Counted from the first letter of the stretch, positions 1-13,093 are shown. The stretch: DNA of 64,000 bases from Liolophura sinensis (GCF_032854445.1 NC_088305.1:20748955-20812954); one strand, 5' to 3'. Numbers and translations: made by a program. Notes: generated by a model not told the origin, from the sequence alone.

Positions 1-790
1 GGAAAAGGCACTTAATTCTTTTTTTATTGCCTCCTAGGATATTGCACTGGTACAAGATCTCTTGGTTTTATGAGGCATGTGTATGTTTAATTACTTTATA
101 ATCCATGTACGTGTTATTTGTTTGTGAATGAACTAAGAACTTGAAACTGATCTAATGTAGAATTCGGTAGGAAAGGTTTCATTCGGCACAAATACCTATG
201 ATCTTTCCGCTATCATATAATATGGAGGCTGTCTTATATACACACATGTACGTCTGAAGAATAGTATGAGTAATACATGGGCACATACAAAGTATTTACA
301 TTTAAGTGTACTCCAGGTCAGTTTTGCTGAATCAAGGAATGGCCCTATTGTACAACTCTCACACATGAGGGCTCAGTCTTTTTACCTGACTGTGAACAGG
401 CCTAATTGGCCATACAATGTACCCGTTCACACACCCTGGGAAGAAGACTGGTAAAAACTGAGATATTGTTAATGTTAGCAGGTAGGGCTGAGTGTCATAG
501 CACAATTACAAAGCTTTCTCCCTGACCTCTTTATGTCTGGTTTGTGACTCAAACCCTGTGGAGGCAGTTCCTATCTGGCTCATTCAATCAAGGCGTTTTA
601 GTTTTCGCTGCAGCCAATTGGTTTAGGATCAAATTCAGCTCTCGTTGGGTTGGCTGCAGCCTGAAGTTAGGTAGTTTTCAGATTCTTGGCAGAAGGCTGG
701 TGGTTTACCCCTCCACCCACAATCCTCATTGCAGTCATATAGGCGAGAACTTTTTGAGTATGGCAATAATGACCAGTCAAATATTTATTT

Positions 791-869
791 ATTTATTTAT
801 TTATTTGATGGGTGTTTTACACTGTACTCAGTACTATATCTTTCATACGACGACGATCAGCATTATGGC
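791..869 (-). mobile_element. SINE family 1, 5'-truncated 3' end with target duplication
   Basis: The minus strand carries the family-1 3' end (TATAAGTGAAATATTC-type segment, GTAAAACACC, AAATAAAT tail), diverged. Flanks 772-790 and 870-888 are a 19-bp direct repeat starting ACCAGTCA with one mismatch, so this looks like a truncated insertion rather than a later deletion. Confidence 0.75.
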
Positions 870-1654
870 ACCAGTCAGATATTTATTTGATTTGTATTTT
901 GTAAGCGTTGAGAAACTGAAAATGGCATGGAAGTTTGCACTATGTACAGACTGCTGTTTACGTTGAAAGAGACAAATCATAAACAAATCTGAAGTCAAGG
1001 AGACTGAAATATTCTGAAGTTTAACAGTAAACAAAATTCTACTGTTTTTTTTTTTTTTTTTTTTAAATTGCATCAGTTAATATAATTGGAGAGTACAGTA
1101 AAGTACAAGATGAAGTGTGATCAACTTCAATAAATAAGTATATGTACCTGCACTCGCAAGAATGTAGGCCTAGATGTGACATGAACTTGTTTGAATAAAA
1201 CAAAACAAAGCGTTGTAAAATATTTTATCACATGGCTGTACACATGTAATCTAGCTTCCTGAGGTCGATAGTTTGTTGTAACATATACCGTAATAATTTG
1301 TTATAACATAGCCAACCTCAGGTAATCATGTAACTGTCAAACATCGCTGTTGTTTGTTTGACATGTTTGTGGCTATGGGAATAACTGTAAACCACAGTGT
1401 GTGACTAAGCTCATGTGTTTACTACATAGTTGTCATTTTCTAAAATAAGTAAATCACATTTTTGTTTAGCTTCAAGCTGTAAACATTTCACATTTCTGGT
1501 AAAGTTGGTTTTCTGATATTAACCAACAAACAATTGTTCATAGATGTAACGGTAGCCCTGACCTGCTGATATGTGTATAGCCTTGACTTTGTCCATTTGT
1601 CCATTGCTGGTCACGTGGCTATAGCATCCAGTCTCACCCTAGCTGACAGGCCTT

Positions 1655-1944
1655 GGATTATGAAGCCAAATGAGACTAATGGTTAAAGCATCCGCCTAGA
1701 AGTTGGGAGACGGTGCAATCAAACCCAGGTCAGATCAGTGCAAAGACTTCAAAAATGGTACTTGAAGTTGCCTCAGTTGATACTTAGCGCTGAGAGATTA
1801 GAGCAAGGAAACTGGAACGATTGGTCTGGTGTCAGTACAGTGTGACTGGGTGGGGTGTCATATCTGATGTCTTTGACATGATACTTCAGTGACATCTGCT
1901 TTGGCAGTGTGAACTCGCCCTGCCACAAGAAGACACCACATATA

Positions 1945-1983
<39 letters not shown>

Positions 1984-2032
1984 ATATACACACACACACA
2001 CACACATAATGACTCTTCGTCATTGCATGACT
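1655..2032 (+). mobile_element. SINE family 2a copy with internal TA/CA tract
   Basis: tRNA-like head (AATGGTTAAAGCATCCGCCT, then a B-box-like GCAATCAAACCC), followed by a body shared with 50843-51174 and 43341-43566: the ATGGTACTTG, GCGCTGAGAG and GATACTTCAGTG segments and a conserved CTCGCCCT.CCACAAGAAGA. A (TA)n(CA)n microsatellite at 1939-2007 has grown inside its 3' part. Boundaries are approximate. Confidence 0.65.
1939..2007. repeat. (TA)n followed by (CA)n
   Basis: About 37 bp of TA repeat then about 20 bp of CA repeat, inside a family-2a SINE. Confidence 0.95.
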
Positions 2033-2051
2033 GTTTCCTATGACTGGTCAC

Positions 2052-2310
2052 ACCTATGACCTTAAAAGAGGAAGTTCCTTGCTTATTGTTCAGCATTAAG
2101 GGGGAAGTGCAACAGTTAGTTGACCCGTGCCAGTACAATGGCTTGGGTGGGTGGCTTACTTGCCTTTGGTAAGTCATCTCAGTGAAGCAGCACTGAATAA
2201 AAGAGTGCTGGAAATCCATCCTGGAACAAAGACACACATAACGTGCACTTTAAGGACTCGTTCTTCGTCATATGACTGAAAAATTCCTAAGCGCTATATT
2301 AAACCCTGAG
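2052..2310 (+). mobile_element. SINE family 2b copy
   Basis: Matches 25150-25475 along its length: TTAAAAGAGGAAGTTC, TTGTTCAGCAT.AAGGGG, TGGCTTACTTGCCTT and the ATAAAAGAG.G.TGGAAATCC segment. It ends in the same TCGTCATATGACTGAAAAAT 3' module as family 2a. The 5' tRNA-like head is missing or unrecognisable. Confidence 0.6.
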
Positions 2311-3065
2311 CGCTTGCTCGCTCGCTCGAAAAATTGTATAATATTGAAAAGCCTTGAAAAAAGCCTTGGAAATTTGAGACCTTCGAAGTGTACAAAGCCA
2401 TAACAGTAGCAAATCTTGTGACCTCAGTAGCTCTGGTACATGCACGTGATGCATGACCTTTGTGTAATACAGGAGCTGATAAGTGCACACATGCATGTGT
2501 GATATATCGACTGATTATGTTATCTGATGAATGATATACCTTCAGGAATTACGCACTTAATGAGTGGGCATTATCAAGGAATTCCTTAATTTACCTAGAT
2601 TTTTTTCTTCTTTTTTTTTTAAGGTTTCCTTGTGCAGAATATTTTAATTCCCGTGGCTTTGTTAACCCAGGCTTTGTGGTGTCAGTTATTTTGTGTATGG
2701 GACAAGTGAGGCATGGGTATGTGTTACTAAGCTCTCCAAATGGACACGCTTGAATGAGCAGACAGACAGGGACTTGATCTGTGTCTCCAGCCTAAAAATA
2801 CAAGCAACCTGACTGTGAACCAGTGTAATTGAATCAGGCTTTGGGGTATCTAAAGGAAGGAATAGTTTTCTCACGCTGTTTTATTTTTGTGTCGCCAGTT
2901 TTTAGGCTAAGTAGTGATACGTTAGGTATGCTGTAATTGTCGCTGGATATAATATCATTAGAAAATGACATGAATGGATATTTTTGTTCACAAAGAATAC
3001 CAATTAAATCCTCATGATGTTATTTTGACATACAACATGTACATGTATTTGCCTTATATACATGC

Positions 3066-3200
3066 AGGGAATGGGCCATGGCTGAGCAGTAACACATTTA
3101 TCGTTAAATGACAAGAACTGGAGAGGTGCAGGTTCAACCCTGGCCTCGGGCAGGGATTGTGGATTTCCACGCTGTCACTGTTATTGAGATATTGGTGACA
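3066..3200 (+). repeat. tRNA-like fragment, SINE family 3 candidate
   Basis: GAATGGGCCATGGCTGAGCA (A-box-like) and, about 45 bp on, GGTTCAACCCTGG (B-box-like). A similar pair is at 30849-30930. No tRNA fold or CCA end was seen, so not a tRNA gene. Confidence 0.35.
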
Positions 3201-3889
3201 GAAAATGGGTGCTGATTACATACATGTACATGTATATAGTATCTGTTGGAGAACTTCTCTTCCTCCAGTATACATGTATAGTGTGCATAGCTGTACACCA
3301 CTGTCTACACATGGGAAAGTTTGTCACTAACTTCACAAAGGCCCATGGTTTTCTCCACATATAAAACCAGCATCATAGTTTACGTGAGACACTATTAAAT
3401 ACATGTAAGGCATTAAACAAGGTGTTAATGCAGTGAATATTGAAATGACTTCACTGTCAAATACTGCACATTGTGCACGAAGGATAAGGATAAGCTTTGA
3501 ACTGAAATATGCCCATTGTTATGCCCATGATGCCCATCCAGACATTGGCTGTTGTTGTGAGGCCAAGCAGTGTGCATGTACACACACACATATTTGTGAG
3601 TAACAGGCGCCTCCAGTTGATACTGTAGGTGTCTGGAACTGTACATACAGGCTTAGTCTCTGTGGTGTAATCAAGCTTGACTACTGGTTAGTCTGAGCTA
3701 GGAGAAGGGCTGGCTGACCGTACCTGGTGAAGCATTGATTAACCACTGGTCTGAGCGTCAGAGAGATTTGTTAGGGGATTGAGAGGTGAAGGAGTCACTG
3801 GGCCTTGGACTTCAGGCTGTGGGCAGTAAGCTTACCATCATGCGTGTGTACATGGTCATTTCTCAGGGCTACATGATTATTGTGTCACA

Positions 3890-4665
3890 ATCACATACTG
3901 TGTTACATTTTTAGTGCCAATTTTTCTCACTAGCACATGGACACGACCAATTTTTTAGCACTGCAATGTCTCACTAGTACATGGTCATTTATCAATGATA
4001 CATTGTCTCACTAGTACATGCACAAGATCATTTATCAATGCTACATTGTCTCACTAGTACATGGTCAGTTATCAGTGCTACATTGTCTCACTAGTACATT
4101 TACATTGTCAGTCCTACTATCCTTACTAGTACATGCACAACATCATTTATCAGTGCTACATTGTTTTACTAGTACATGTATAAGGTCATTTGTCAATGCT
4201 ACATTGTCTCAGTGGTACATGCACTTGGTCATTTATCAATGCTACATTGTATCACTGGTACATGCACATGGTCATTTAGCATTGCTGCATTGTCTGACTA
4301 GCACATGCAAATGATAATTTATCAATGCTACATTGTATCAGTAGTACATGCACAAGGTCATTTATCAATGCTACACTGTCTCACCGGTACATGCAAATGA
4401 TCATTTATAAATGCTACATGGTCTCACTAGTACATACACAAGGTCATTTATCCTTGCTACGTTGTCTCATTAGTACATGCGGAAGGTCATATATGAATGC
4501 ATCATTGTCTCACTGGAACATGCACTTGGCCATTTGTCAATGCAGAATTGTCTCACTTAGTACATGTACATGACCTGTTCTCACTTCTACATTGTTCCAC
4601 ATGCATGTACAGATACATGTACAAGTAAGTGGTATTCTCTCACTGTCTCACTGTCTCACTAGTAG
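3890..4665. repeat. 43-bp minisatellite, TCACTAGTACATG type
   Basis: Repeats of about 43 bp: CTCACTAGTACATGCACAAG, then a GATCATTTATCAATGCTACATTGT-type second half. Copies vary in length where the part after ACATG is lost (for example 4050-4100). The open frames across it are a by-product of the repeat. Confidence 0.9.
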
Positions 4666-4867
4666 ATTTGCATGACATTTTTTCTCCACATCTTGATTTA
4701 CATGTAGGTACATTACAAAACATTTGCACCAGCTGCAGTGTGCCTTGTGACAAATTCTAAGGTATAATGAAAAAGGATATTATTAAAATTGTCACCAAAT
4801 GACATCAGGGGTAAGCTTTCTATGGTCTGAATACTCATGCGGGAGGGGGCACAGTGGCCTGGTCAGG

Positions 4868-5075
4868 GAGCTGTTAAGTTTGACTACAGGTCTGACCTTT
4901 TTACACAGGATCTAGAGCTGTGAAGTTTGACTACAGGAGCTAGAGCTGTGAAGTTTGACTACTGGTCTGGCCTTATTACAGGATCTAGAGCTGTGAAGTT
5001 TGACTATAGGAGCTAGAGCTGTTAAGTTTGACTACTGGTCTGGCCTTATTGCAGGATCTAGAGCTGTGAAGTTTG
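4868..5075. repeat. Tandem repeat, GAAGTTTGACTAC type
   Basis: Alternating modules GATCTAGAGCTGTGAAGTTT and GACTACTGGTCTGGCCTTAT (or the short GACTACAGGAGCTAGAGCTG), a compound array with long and short units. Confidence 0.85.
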
Positions 5076-5878
5076 ACCGTTTGTGTGAACTACATGTACA
5101 TGTTAACCAGGGAGCTGGGGAAAGCTTGAGTGCATACAAGTATATAGGGGCTGTCAACTGTGCAGGCCTTCCTGTAAACACATAAACCAGAGTTTTCCCA
5201 GGTTAGGACTAGGCTTTCAATTCACAGCCTAGGAAGAGTCCAGTGTTGCTACATGTAGAGTACATTAACCTTTCTGGCTCAGTCATTGTGCTGGATGTAG
5301 GTGCTAGTGGATGTGCTATTGGAGACTCCCAAGCCTGGATTTGTATCTGGGAGCTGTCCTTCTGTCCTTCCCCTCTCTTCACAGTAGGTGTACAGTTTAG
5401 TGTGGGCGGTGGAATTGACCATGACCCCTCCCACAAGTAGTGCCCTATCTCCAGCTCCCTAGTCCCTCTACAGCCCCCTCTCTCTCTCTCTGTCTCTCTT
5501 GGCTATAGGGATTAAGCCTGGAGTACAGGCCCTGGTGTAATCTACTGCTGGTGATCATGGCTCTGTGTCCAGTGTCATACAGCTTTATATACACACCTCA
5601 CCAGATCTCTCTGCTCAGCTTGGCTCTGCTGTGCTCTGCTCGGCCACATGGACCAGTCACCCTTAGCTGCCTGTATCTCTGACAATTTGGAGTCTGACAT
5701 GTAACTGGACAAGGCTGCCTCACATCAGCTTACTGTACAGGATTGATCAGGCTCTACCCCTTGGATTTACTATATTGAGGCTTACACTGTGTTTATGTAC
5801 AAGGTTGTTAATCTGTGCTCCTTCAACAGCATGATTCATTTTTACACGTAAGTATAATTTTGTGATACACATCTGAAA

Positions 5879-5881
<3 letters not shown>

Positions 5882-5932
<51 letters not shown>
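5882..5932. repeat. (TA)n microsatellite
   Basis: About 51 bp of uninterrupted TA. Confidence 0.98.
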
Positions 5933-5935
<3 letters not shown>

Positions 5936-6227
5936 TGTACATGTGTATGGTTCTATGTTTTACCTTTACTGCTGTAAATCTAACGGAATTGATTGTCAGT
6001 GTCCATTATGAAGAGCAGCTCTCAGAGCTTATGGGTTGATGGTATGAAAGCTGTTGTCTTTGCCCTGAGGATCGCAATATTTTCTAGGATTTATCACTGC
6101 TCATGTCAGCAGAGATTCGTCTGTACACATACAGCTGTATGTGCATGTGTGCTTAGTGTACACTGTATGAGGATGATTTCCCTAGCTGTATTCATTAGTG
6201 GGATTTCAAATGATTCAATGAGCTGTA

Positions 6228-6449
6228 GATCTTCAACCTTTTCAAACACTAATGCACTTTTTTTCAGTGAAAGTTGTGCATGTAATTATTATGAAAATGT
6301 GATTGAATACTATTTGTTTGTGTCATTAAAGATGCCAGCTTCACAAAACTGCACAAATTATTCCTCTACACCTCATAGTTCTCTTAGAATGTTTCAAAAT
6401 ATTGGTTTGCAGAGGTGGTTGAAAAGGTTCATGGATTCGCACATTACAG
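6228..6449 (+). mobile_element. MITE family B, TA-flanked
   Basis: 222 bp between TA dinucleotides (6226-6227, 6450-6451). Left end GATCTTCAACCTTTTC; the right end closes with TTACAG. The interior is shared with 34357-34550 and the complement of 37179-37385: TAATTATTATGAAAATG, TTTGTGTCATTAAAGATGCC, AGCTTCACAAAACTGCAC, AATGTTTCAAAATATTGG. No open reading frame for a transposase. Confidence 0.7.
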
Positions 6450-7125
6450 TATGAGCACATGGGCAGGTTGGTTCACGTACATGTATATGTACACGTGCAC
6501 GTACACGTATAATGACATACACCTACCAAGTGTACATGGTTGTACATTGTTAACAATTTTGTGTATATTGATACATATTGAACTAATATAAACATTCTGT
6601 ATTTTGGTACATTATGAAGATACATGTGTACAGTGTACATGTGTTTATCCATGGACGTGTATATAGACGAGGCATGTCACTACAGAGTATCGCTTTGTGC
6701 AGTTTGATACATACATGTAGATGTACATGTAACAATTTGCTCTATATTTACTGGGCATTTTGGTACACATGTGGATCTCACCGACCTGTAAACTACATGT
6801 ACATTGGTCTACTTACATTGTACGTGTAATATTAGCATTGACATGTATGTGCTTAAGTATATCAATGGTCACCTAGGAGCTAGGAACCCTAGACATGCAC
6901 TTAAGAGCAGTCTATTTTACAGTGCTGTTTGCAAGTTATTATGTAGCACAGCTTCACACCTTGTGCTTTTACACCTGCAGACTTGTGAATGTATGTATGT
7001 AACATGTTGTCATGGATTGCGTCACCTGTAAAAGACTGCATTTATGTGTGCCTGCACATGTTTATGTGTAATGTGGATGTTTGTACTGATACATTACACG
7101 CTCTCATACACAGCTAGTAAAGAGC

Positions 7126-7331
7126 CTATGAGAGATACAAGTTCTCGAGACTTCAGAGTCGGGGCGCTCACACATACACTGGAAGGTGGGGTTGAAAAAC
7201 GCTTCATTTGCCCAACACTCATGTGCGAAGGCCGCGTATCGCCAGGATTCTACCCTCAACTTTCGGTATATGCGCGAGCGCCCCCTATGCGGAACTTCCA
7301 AGAAGCTATACATGTACAAAATCTCTCATAG
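7126..7331. mobile_element. MITE family D: CpG-containing inverted-repeat element
   Basis: 206 bp with perfect 11-bp inverted ends CTATGAGAGAT (7126-7136) / ATCTCTCATAG (7321-7331) and an inner inverted pair GGGGCGCTC (7161-7169) / GAGCGCCCC (7276-7284). The interior is unusually rich in CpG for this window. Open frames on both strands are a by-product of its composition. No second copy in the window. Confidence 0.6.
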
Positions 7332-7867
7332 ACCCTGTTTGTTTCTGGGTCTGCCAGGCTTGACTTCGGTGAAGATATTTATAACCTGTACTTTAATACC
7401 TGCAGGACATTCTGGAGATGTTTCTCACCTGTAAGTGTTATTTTCAAAGAAATTGCTGTAGTGGAATTGGCCTGAAATACATGATCAGGTGACAGTAGTT
7501 GTACATGGAGTTGTCTACCTTGAGCTCACACGTACATGTAGCTTTACGTGTATATTGGTACACTATTGTCATTGACATTAGCCTAAGGTAGATCAGGATT
7601 AATTCAGAGGATGCATTCAGTACATGATTTTAGCCACAGAGACTGTCTTTTGTTGTCTGGTTTTTGTACCAGGAGAGAACCCGGGTTCCTGGTGCCCGTA
7701 TACTGGGTTGTCATGGGGATGACAAAATGTTGTGGATGTATGGATTTATGTTAATCGGTTGGTATCTTTGTGTACATTGTATATGTAATACATTAATAAT
7801 GAATAATAATTTAAACTGAACAACAGCGTGAATATTGATGTGTCATACTTGCTGTCACAACTTCTGC

Positions 7868-8040
7868 GTGTTTTTACAAGCATATTCTGAAGGCATTTTT
7901 CTTTGTAGACTGCAAAAATTATACTTTTTGTAAAGCCCAGAAACTGGCCAAGTCAACCAGTGTTGTTTTGTCCTCAAAAATCAAATTACACATGTGCATA
8001 ATTTGCACTGAAAGTTGCCCTTTCACATGCTGAAATTGTA
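7868..8040 (-). mobile_element. MITE family A, truncated
   Basis: On the + strand: AAGCATATTCTGAAGGCATT, ATACTTTTTGTAAAGCCCAG, AACCAGTGTTGTTTTGTCC, GCACTGAAAGTTGCCCTTTC. This is the complement of the family-A interior; both ends are eroded. Confidence 0.6.
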
Positions 8041-8330
8041 CATGTATAGGGCTTTCTTCAGCATATTCTGCAAGATTCACTGAGATGATACCCAACATTC
8101 TACAGCTATGTGGAGCTCAACCCCCAGTTCTTGGACCAGAAACATACAGACTGAAATATAGGACTAAGATTCCATGATCTCTATTGATTTTTGAGGTGTG
8201 TTAAATGTGTGGAGTTGACGGTGGTGTGATATCTATGATACATGTATATGACAGGTCTTGCATTGTTGCACTGATGGATACAGTGTAATGTAAGCAGCGT
8301 GTATGTGACAACTGATGAGGGGGTTAATAT

Positions 8331-8543
8331 GACTCTCTCAGCCCTTTCACAGATGAAAGAGCAAATTTCAATGCGGTTTATTCTCATTATAAATTTAGTT
8401 TTGGAGACAGAACTGCTTAGGATGGTTTGGCCAATTTAAAGGCTTCACAAAAATGTATAATTTTTTCAGTTTACAAAGAATTATGCCCTCAATAGGCTTA
8501 AAGAAACATCTTGCAAACATGCGAAAAGGTTCGAGAATTACAG
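8331..8543 (+). mobile_element. MITE family A copy
   Basis: TTTCACAGATGAAAGAGC, TTTAGTTTTGGAGACAGAAC, GGCTTCACAAAAATGTATAA, CATCTTGCAAACATGCGAAA, closing AGGTTCGAGAATTACAG. The left terminus has decayed. Confidence 0.7.
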
Positions 8544-11500
8544 TCTATATTTGCATAAGCTATACGTGTACAAAATGTATTTACTTATATGGACATGCTG
8601 TCTGTAATGACAGATTTAAAGAGCATTACCCTGTTTGTAACATTTAGCCAAGGGGTGTCTGAAGTGTCCTCAGTAAACTCTATTCTGAGCAAGATTACAA
8701 GTACATGTGACATGGAGAAAAAAAAGGGAAAATAAAAAAGAAGAAATTTGACATGAAAGGCATTCGATTTTGACAGCTGGGTAAATCTATGGATCATCTA
8801 TCAGATGTCCTTGTGAATTGGTGATGAATCTCTGCAAGTGACAAAATCAGTTGTTTTTGTTCCAAGTTTAAAGATTGAGTTACAAAGAGCTTGCATGTGG
8901 TATATATGCCAAAGAGATTAATTTGAAACTTGGAAGTTGGCAAGTGCTTGTCTGTAAATAGTGATATTTTGGTACCATGGTGGAAATAAGCTATCGACTG
9001 ATCTCGAAAGACTGTTTAGGTGATCTTTCATGAAGGTCATTGGAGATATTGGCTTCTGTCAATTTTAGCGATTGATACAAGAGTTGCCTGTTTGGAAATT
9101 TCTGAGACAGGCACTGTCAGCCATATCCCACAAAGTCCATAGGATAGCTCCATGTACATGTAGGAACCGAAACCAACTAGCTGAAAACAGAGATAAAATA
9201 AAGTGTGCATTCTACCTGCAATTCAGCCATTTTGTTCAGGATCAGAAGTCATGCCAGTCACATATACATGTACATATACTAGACTGGTATGAAGTACATT
9301 GTACTCAATTCATCCTGTTCGCTTTTTTGATAGCCTCTGTACATTCCTGTAATCATCAGAAGTAATAATAGTGACATTAATCTAATAATATGTCCAGGAT
9401 GTATCAGTTAATTCCAATCATTTGATGATTGGTTTTTTTTTTCTGCCATTAGGCCTAGGCATTATGCCTTCCTCTGACTAATTATGTACGAGTACAAGTA
9501 GACATATGGTGCCAAGAAACTCAGGGCTTCATGCTTATTCTGTGCATTGGTAGGATTTTCTTTCTTGTTCACCCGTCAGAGGTAAATATACGTGTACATG
9601 TATGTATTTATATGTAAAGGTAGAATATAAATTATTGATGTCACCAGATAACAATGACAGCATTGTAATTGTTCAATCTTTTGTTTGATGTATGTGTATA
9701 TATGTATACATGAACGTGTAAGACTGTTACAAAGAAGATGTAAGGGGCTTTTTGTCATGTTTATATACGACTCTCAGACACTATCAGCACCCATCAAAAA
9801 CTTGAGTGTGCTGTGATTGAAATAGGTTTATGAATTGAAATTGAAATTACATTTCCATCAGAAAAATTCTTGATAATGCATAACCTTTCTCAGGGTTTAA
9901 AATCAGAATTTACACGTACATGTAGTCAGTTGCATAGGAGTTACTCCCCTTCTCTTCTACAATTAACCATTTTTGATACATTATGTACAAAAGCAGCATT
10001 CCTTTAGAACTCATTCTAAGTTATGGATGTGAATCCTGCGATGAAGTATTTGTTTATTTGTCAGGTGTTTTAACGTCACTTTTCTACCTGCATGTGGATA
10101 TAGACCTTGGATTAGCTACAACAGGGGATTAGCAGTTCCAGCTATAAAGCCCCAAAACACTGGCTATATTTAGTTGTGTGAGCATTCCAGTGGAGTTAGC
10201 TGGCTAAGCTGTGTGATCAGACCAGGTTAATCTATGTTAACACGCTGTAATCTGACCTCTTCACTGCCCTGTGTGAGCTAACTAGCCTACAGGTGGGTTT
10301 TGACCACTGAGCTCAGGAATGTTAGCTGGACGTCTCAGTGCTGGTACAGTCATGATGGCATGTGCTACTGACATTGTCAGCCTTCAGGTGTTGAAGAAAT
10401 GATTAGGTGAATGTGAAGCTAGTGTCTTTGAGATTTGTGAGTATGCACTGTACATAATTAATTTTTCAAGGGGTTCAGATTTTGATGGGTGGAGGATACC
10501 AGAGTACCCATAGGAATCCATCTCGCACTGACACGTAACTAACAAACCTCCTGACTTTAAAGCCACGGCCAATACCAGGAAGAGCTGGATTTGAAAACAC
10601 GACCAGTCACTTGTTGATCAAGGCCTGCAGTGGCTGTGAGACAACGCATAATAGCCTAAGCCAACAAAGAACCCCTGGAATTCCATTGAATTGATTGATG
10701 GCATCGCAGTCTGATGTAAATATTTTGTATGTACATGTAAGTACATGGGATTTCCTTATCTTATTGATTAAAGGTTACCAGGTGAAATTACATGGCCAGA
10801 GTTACCTGTAAATGAAGTAAAATAGGAGCTTTCAAAGTACATGGCCACCTGCTCAAAAGTTTCCTTAAGTAACAGCCTGCAGGTACATGTGTAGCAGGTA
10901 ACCCACCTTCTAATAAATTTAAAGAGGACATGCATGCATATGATTGTCTAAACTGAGTCAAGTGAGATTTGAACTCTTGACTGGATATCCACAGACCTTG
11001 TTGCCCAACCAGCTGGTATACATGTACACAGGCCCACATGATCAGGCCTAATAAGAAGGGTCTTCAGCAGCCAGCATTGTTGCCTGCACAAAATGCTATC
11101 AGTGTTTCTGTCTTCAAGTTTCCGTTATGGGCCGGACTGTGTCAAATACATGTATGACTGTACAGAGAATGTGGACTTGTACATGGGCTTTCGATAGGCT
11201 GTTTTAACTTAATTTGGTTTGTACATGTGCCACAGTTGTAACCCAACTTTTTAAATTTTGGAAGACGACAGCCCTCTCGTGGGGCTGTATTAACAAAGCT
11301 TCTGTTTGGATAAGGCCGGAATCCCCCCACCAATTATTGTAGCCGAATCATATTTATAAGCATCCAGTTATTGCCATACTTAAATAAAATTGTCAACATG
11401 TGATGCTGATGCGTCTCTCATTTTCATTTATAATCTTGTTCCCTAAAACGGGATGGGATGTACTTTTTGCTTCCCAGAGCTACGCGACTTTATGGCTTTA

Positions 11501-12199
11501 TGGCAGTTTAGTTGTTTCCAGTCACTGTCGCCTTAGGTATACCAGGAGAGCTACCTATCACTCTGCTTCTATTTATAAAAACGAAGCCCTGCCACCAATA
11601 GAATGTATAGTTCATGTGTGTGCTAATGGAGTGGTGAAAAATCATTTAGCCTGGACAAATAATATAAAGTAGGAAAATTGTGAAACTGATACCTCAGGGT
11701 GTGTGTTTGGTACTTTAGAAATGTGCTGAAGTTTTCACTTCTAGTTTCACCCATGAGGGTTGTTGTTGTATAACTTCAAATGTTCCTGAATACCCCACTC
11801 TGGAATTTGTGTTAAGTTCACAAGTAAATACGCTTGACAGCCCACTCCGCATTCGTTTATCACTCATGTTTTTGTGAACTCTGGTAACTCATTTGTAATC
11901 GGAGGGTAGGTGTTTCGCTCAGTAGGCTTTCTAACCATTCTTGTACTTTGAGTTTACTGCCGTGACCCACATTTTGGTTTTGTCAATACTCAACACACCA
12001 GCAAAACTTCATTCAGTGATCAGGTAAGTAATGCTATCTCTCTCAGGTGGGAAATCTTATGAACTAGTTTAATACCTGGCTGATATGTGGGTTAATCTGT
12101 GTAAACGACCAGTAACTGTAGTTCTCACCGAGAGGAAATGTAATCATAGGTTAGGGTATACACTTCCCCATAATCTAAGCCACTAACTCACAGACTGCT

Positions 12200-12304
12200 T
12201 TATTCCTCCACCTTTTTGCATTTCAAAGTGCAACTTTCAGTGCGATTTGTGTACTTTTTAATTTGATTTTGGGGATAAAACCATGTGGGGTAGATTGGTC
12301 AATT

Positions 12305-12307
<3 letters not shown>
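12200..12307 (+). mobile_element. MITE family A, left half only
   Basis: TTATTCCTCCACCTTTTTGC, AAGTGCAACTTTCAGTGCGA, TTAATTTGATTTTGGGGATA, GATTGGTCAATTTATG, then an abrupt change to (TA)n at 12308. The right half is absent. Confidence 0.65.
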
Positions 12308-12359
<52 letters not shown>

Positions 12360-12370
12360 GTATATAATAT
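12308..12370. repeat. (TA)n microsatellite
   Basis: TA run with a few TG interruptions, starting where a family-A MITE is cut off. Confidence 0.97.
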
Positions 12371-12681
12371 GTTAGGATGCAGTTTATATATGTTTGTATT
12401 TTATTATTATGATTGAGATATGACTGTTGGCCAGCTTCCATGCTTTGCAAGTACCTGTAATTTAAACCATGTGTTTCAGTCAGACACTTGCTCCTATAGA
12501 AGCAGTCTTTACAAATAAAATTTATGTAAAGCAGCTTTAAAGTCTTATATTAGCCTGGAGAGCAGAAACTTACACGGCCATAAATGTTATATTGTGTGTC
12601 AGAATAGTTTATAAAATCGATATACTAGATATCATAAGTAAACAAAACGATAAAAATGAATGAACTTTTGTGGCCTAACAT

Positions 12682-12955
12682 AGGACCTCTCTGGCTCAGT
12701 TGGTTAGCACGCTAGTGCACCATAATAACCCAGGAGCCTCTCACCAATGCGGTCGATGTGAGTTCCAAGTCCAGTGCATGCTGGCTTCCTCTTTGGCTGT
12801 TTGGGAGAAGGTCTGCCAGCAAGCTGCTGATGGTTGTAGGTTTCCCTTCGCTCTGCCTGCTTTCCTCTCACTCTGCCTGGTTTCCTGTCATAATGCTGGC
12901 CACGGTCATACAAGTGTACTGTTTTTGAGTACGCCAATCAAATAAATAAATTATA
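12682..12955 (+). mobile_element. SINE family 1, full length
   Basis: Head GGACCTCTCTGGCTCAGTTG with an A box (TGGCTCAGTTGG) and a B-box-like GAGTTCCAAGTCC, then the GGTCTGCCAGCAA...GGTTTCC body, ATAATGCTGGCC, and the CCAATCAAATAAATAAAT tail. Flanks GCCTAACAT (12673-12681) and GCCTAATAT (12956-12964) are a probable target-site duplication. The body has a local duplication of the CTCTGCCTG..TTTCCT segment. Confidence 0.85.
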
Positions 12956-12993
12956 GCCTAATATTGCATCCATGTAAAAGTGTCAACATAATG

Positions 12994-13093
12994 TATTTAT
13001 TGCTTTGATTGGTGTTTTATACAATACTCAAGAATATTTCACGCACTTGCATATGACAGCAGTCAGCATTATGGTGAGAAGAAACCAAGCAAC
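12994..13093 (-). mobile_element. SINE family 1, 5'-truncated with perfect target duplication
   Basis: The minus strand has the family 3' part only, from the ATAATGCTG segment to the tail. CAACATAATG occurs at both 12984-12993 and 13094-13103, immediately flanking the fragment. It lies 38 bp from the preceding full-length copy, in the opposite orientation. Confidence 0.85.

Noticed and set aside
4018-4573. Open frames over the TCACTAGTACATG array
   Set aside because: Repeat-derived, low complexity, no family match.
7044-7434. Three overlapping frames suggesting a CpG-rich first exon
   Set aside because: The interval is explained by a 206-bp element with perfect inverted ends; no splice donor stands out.
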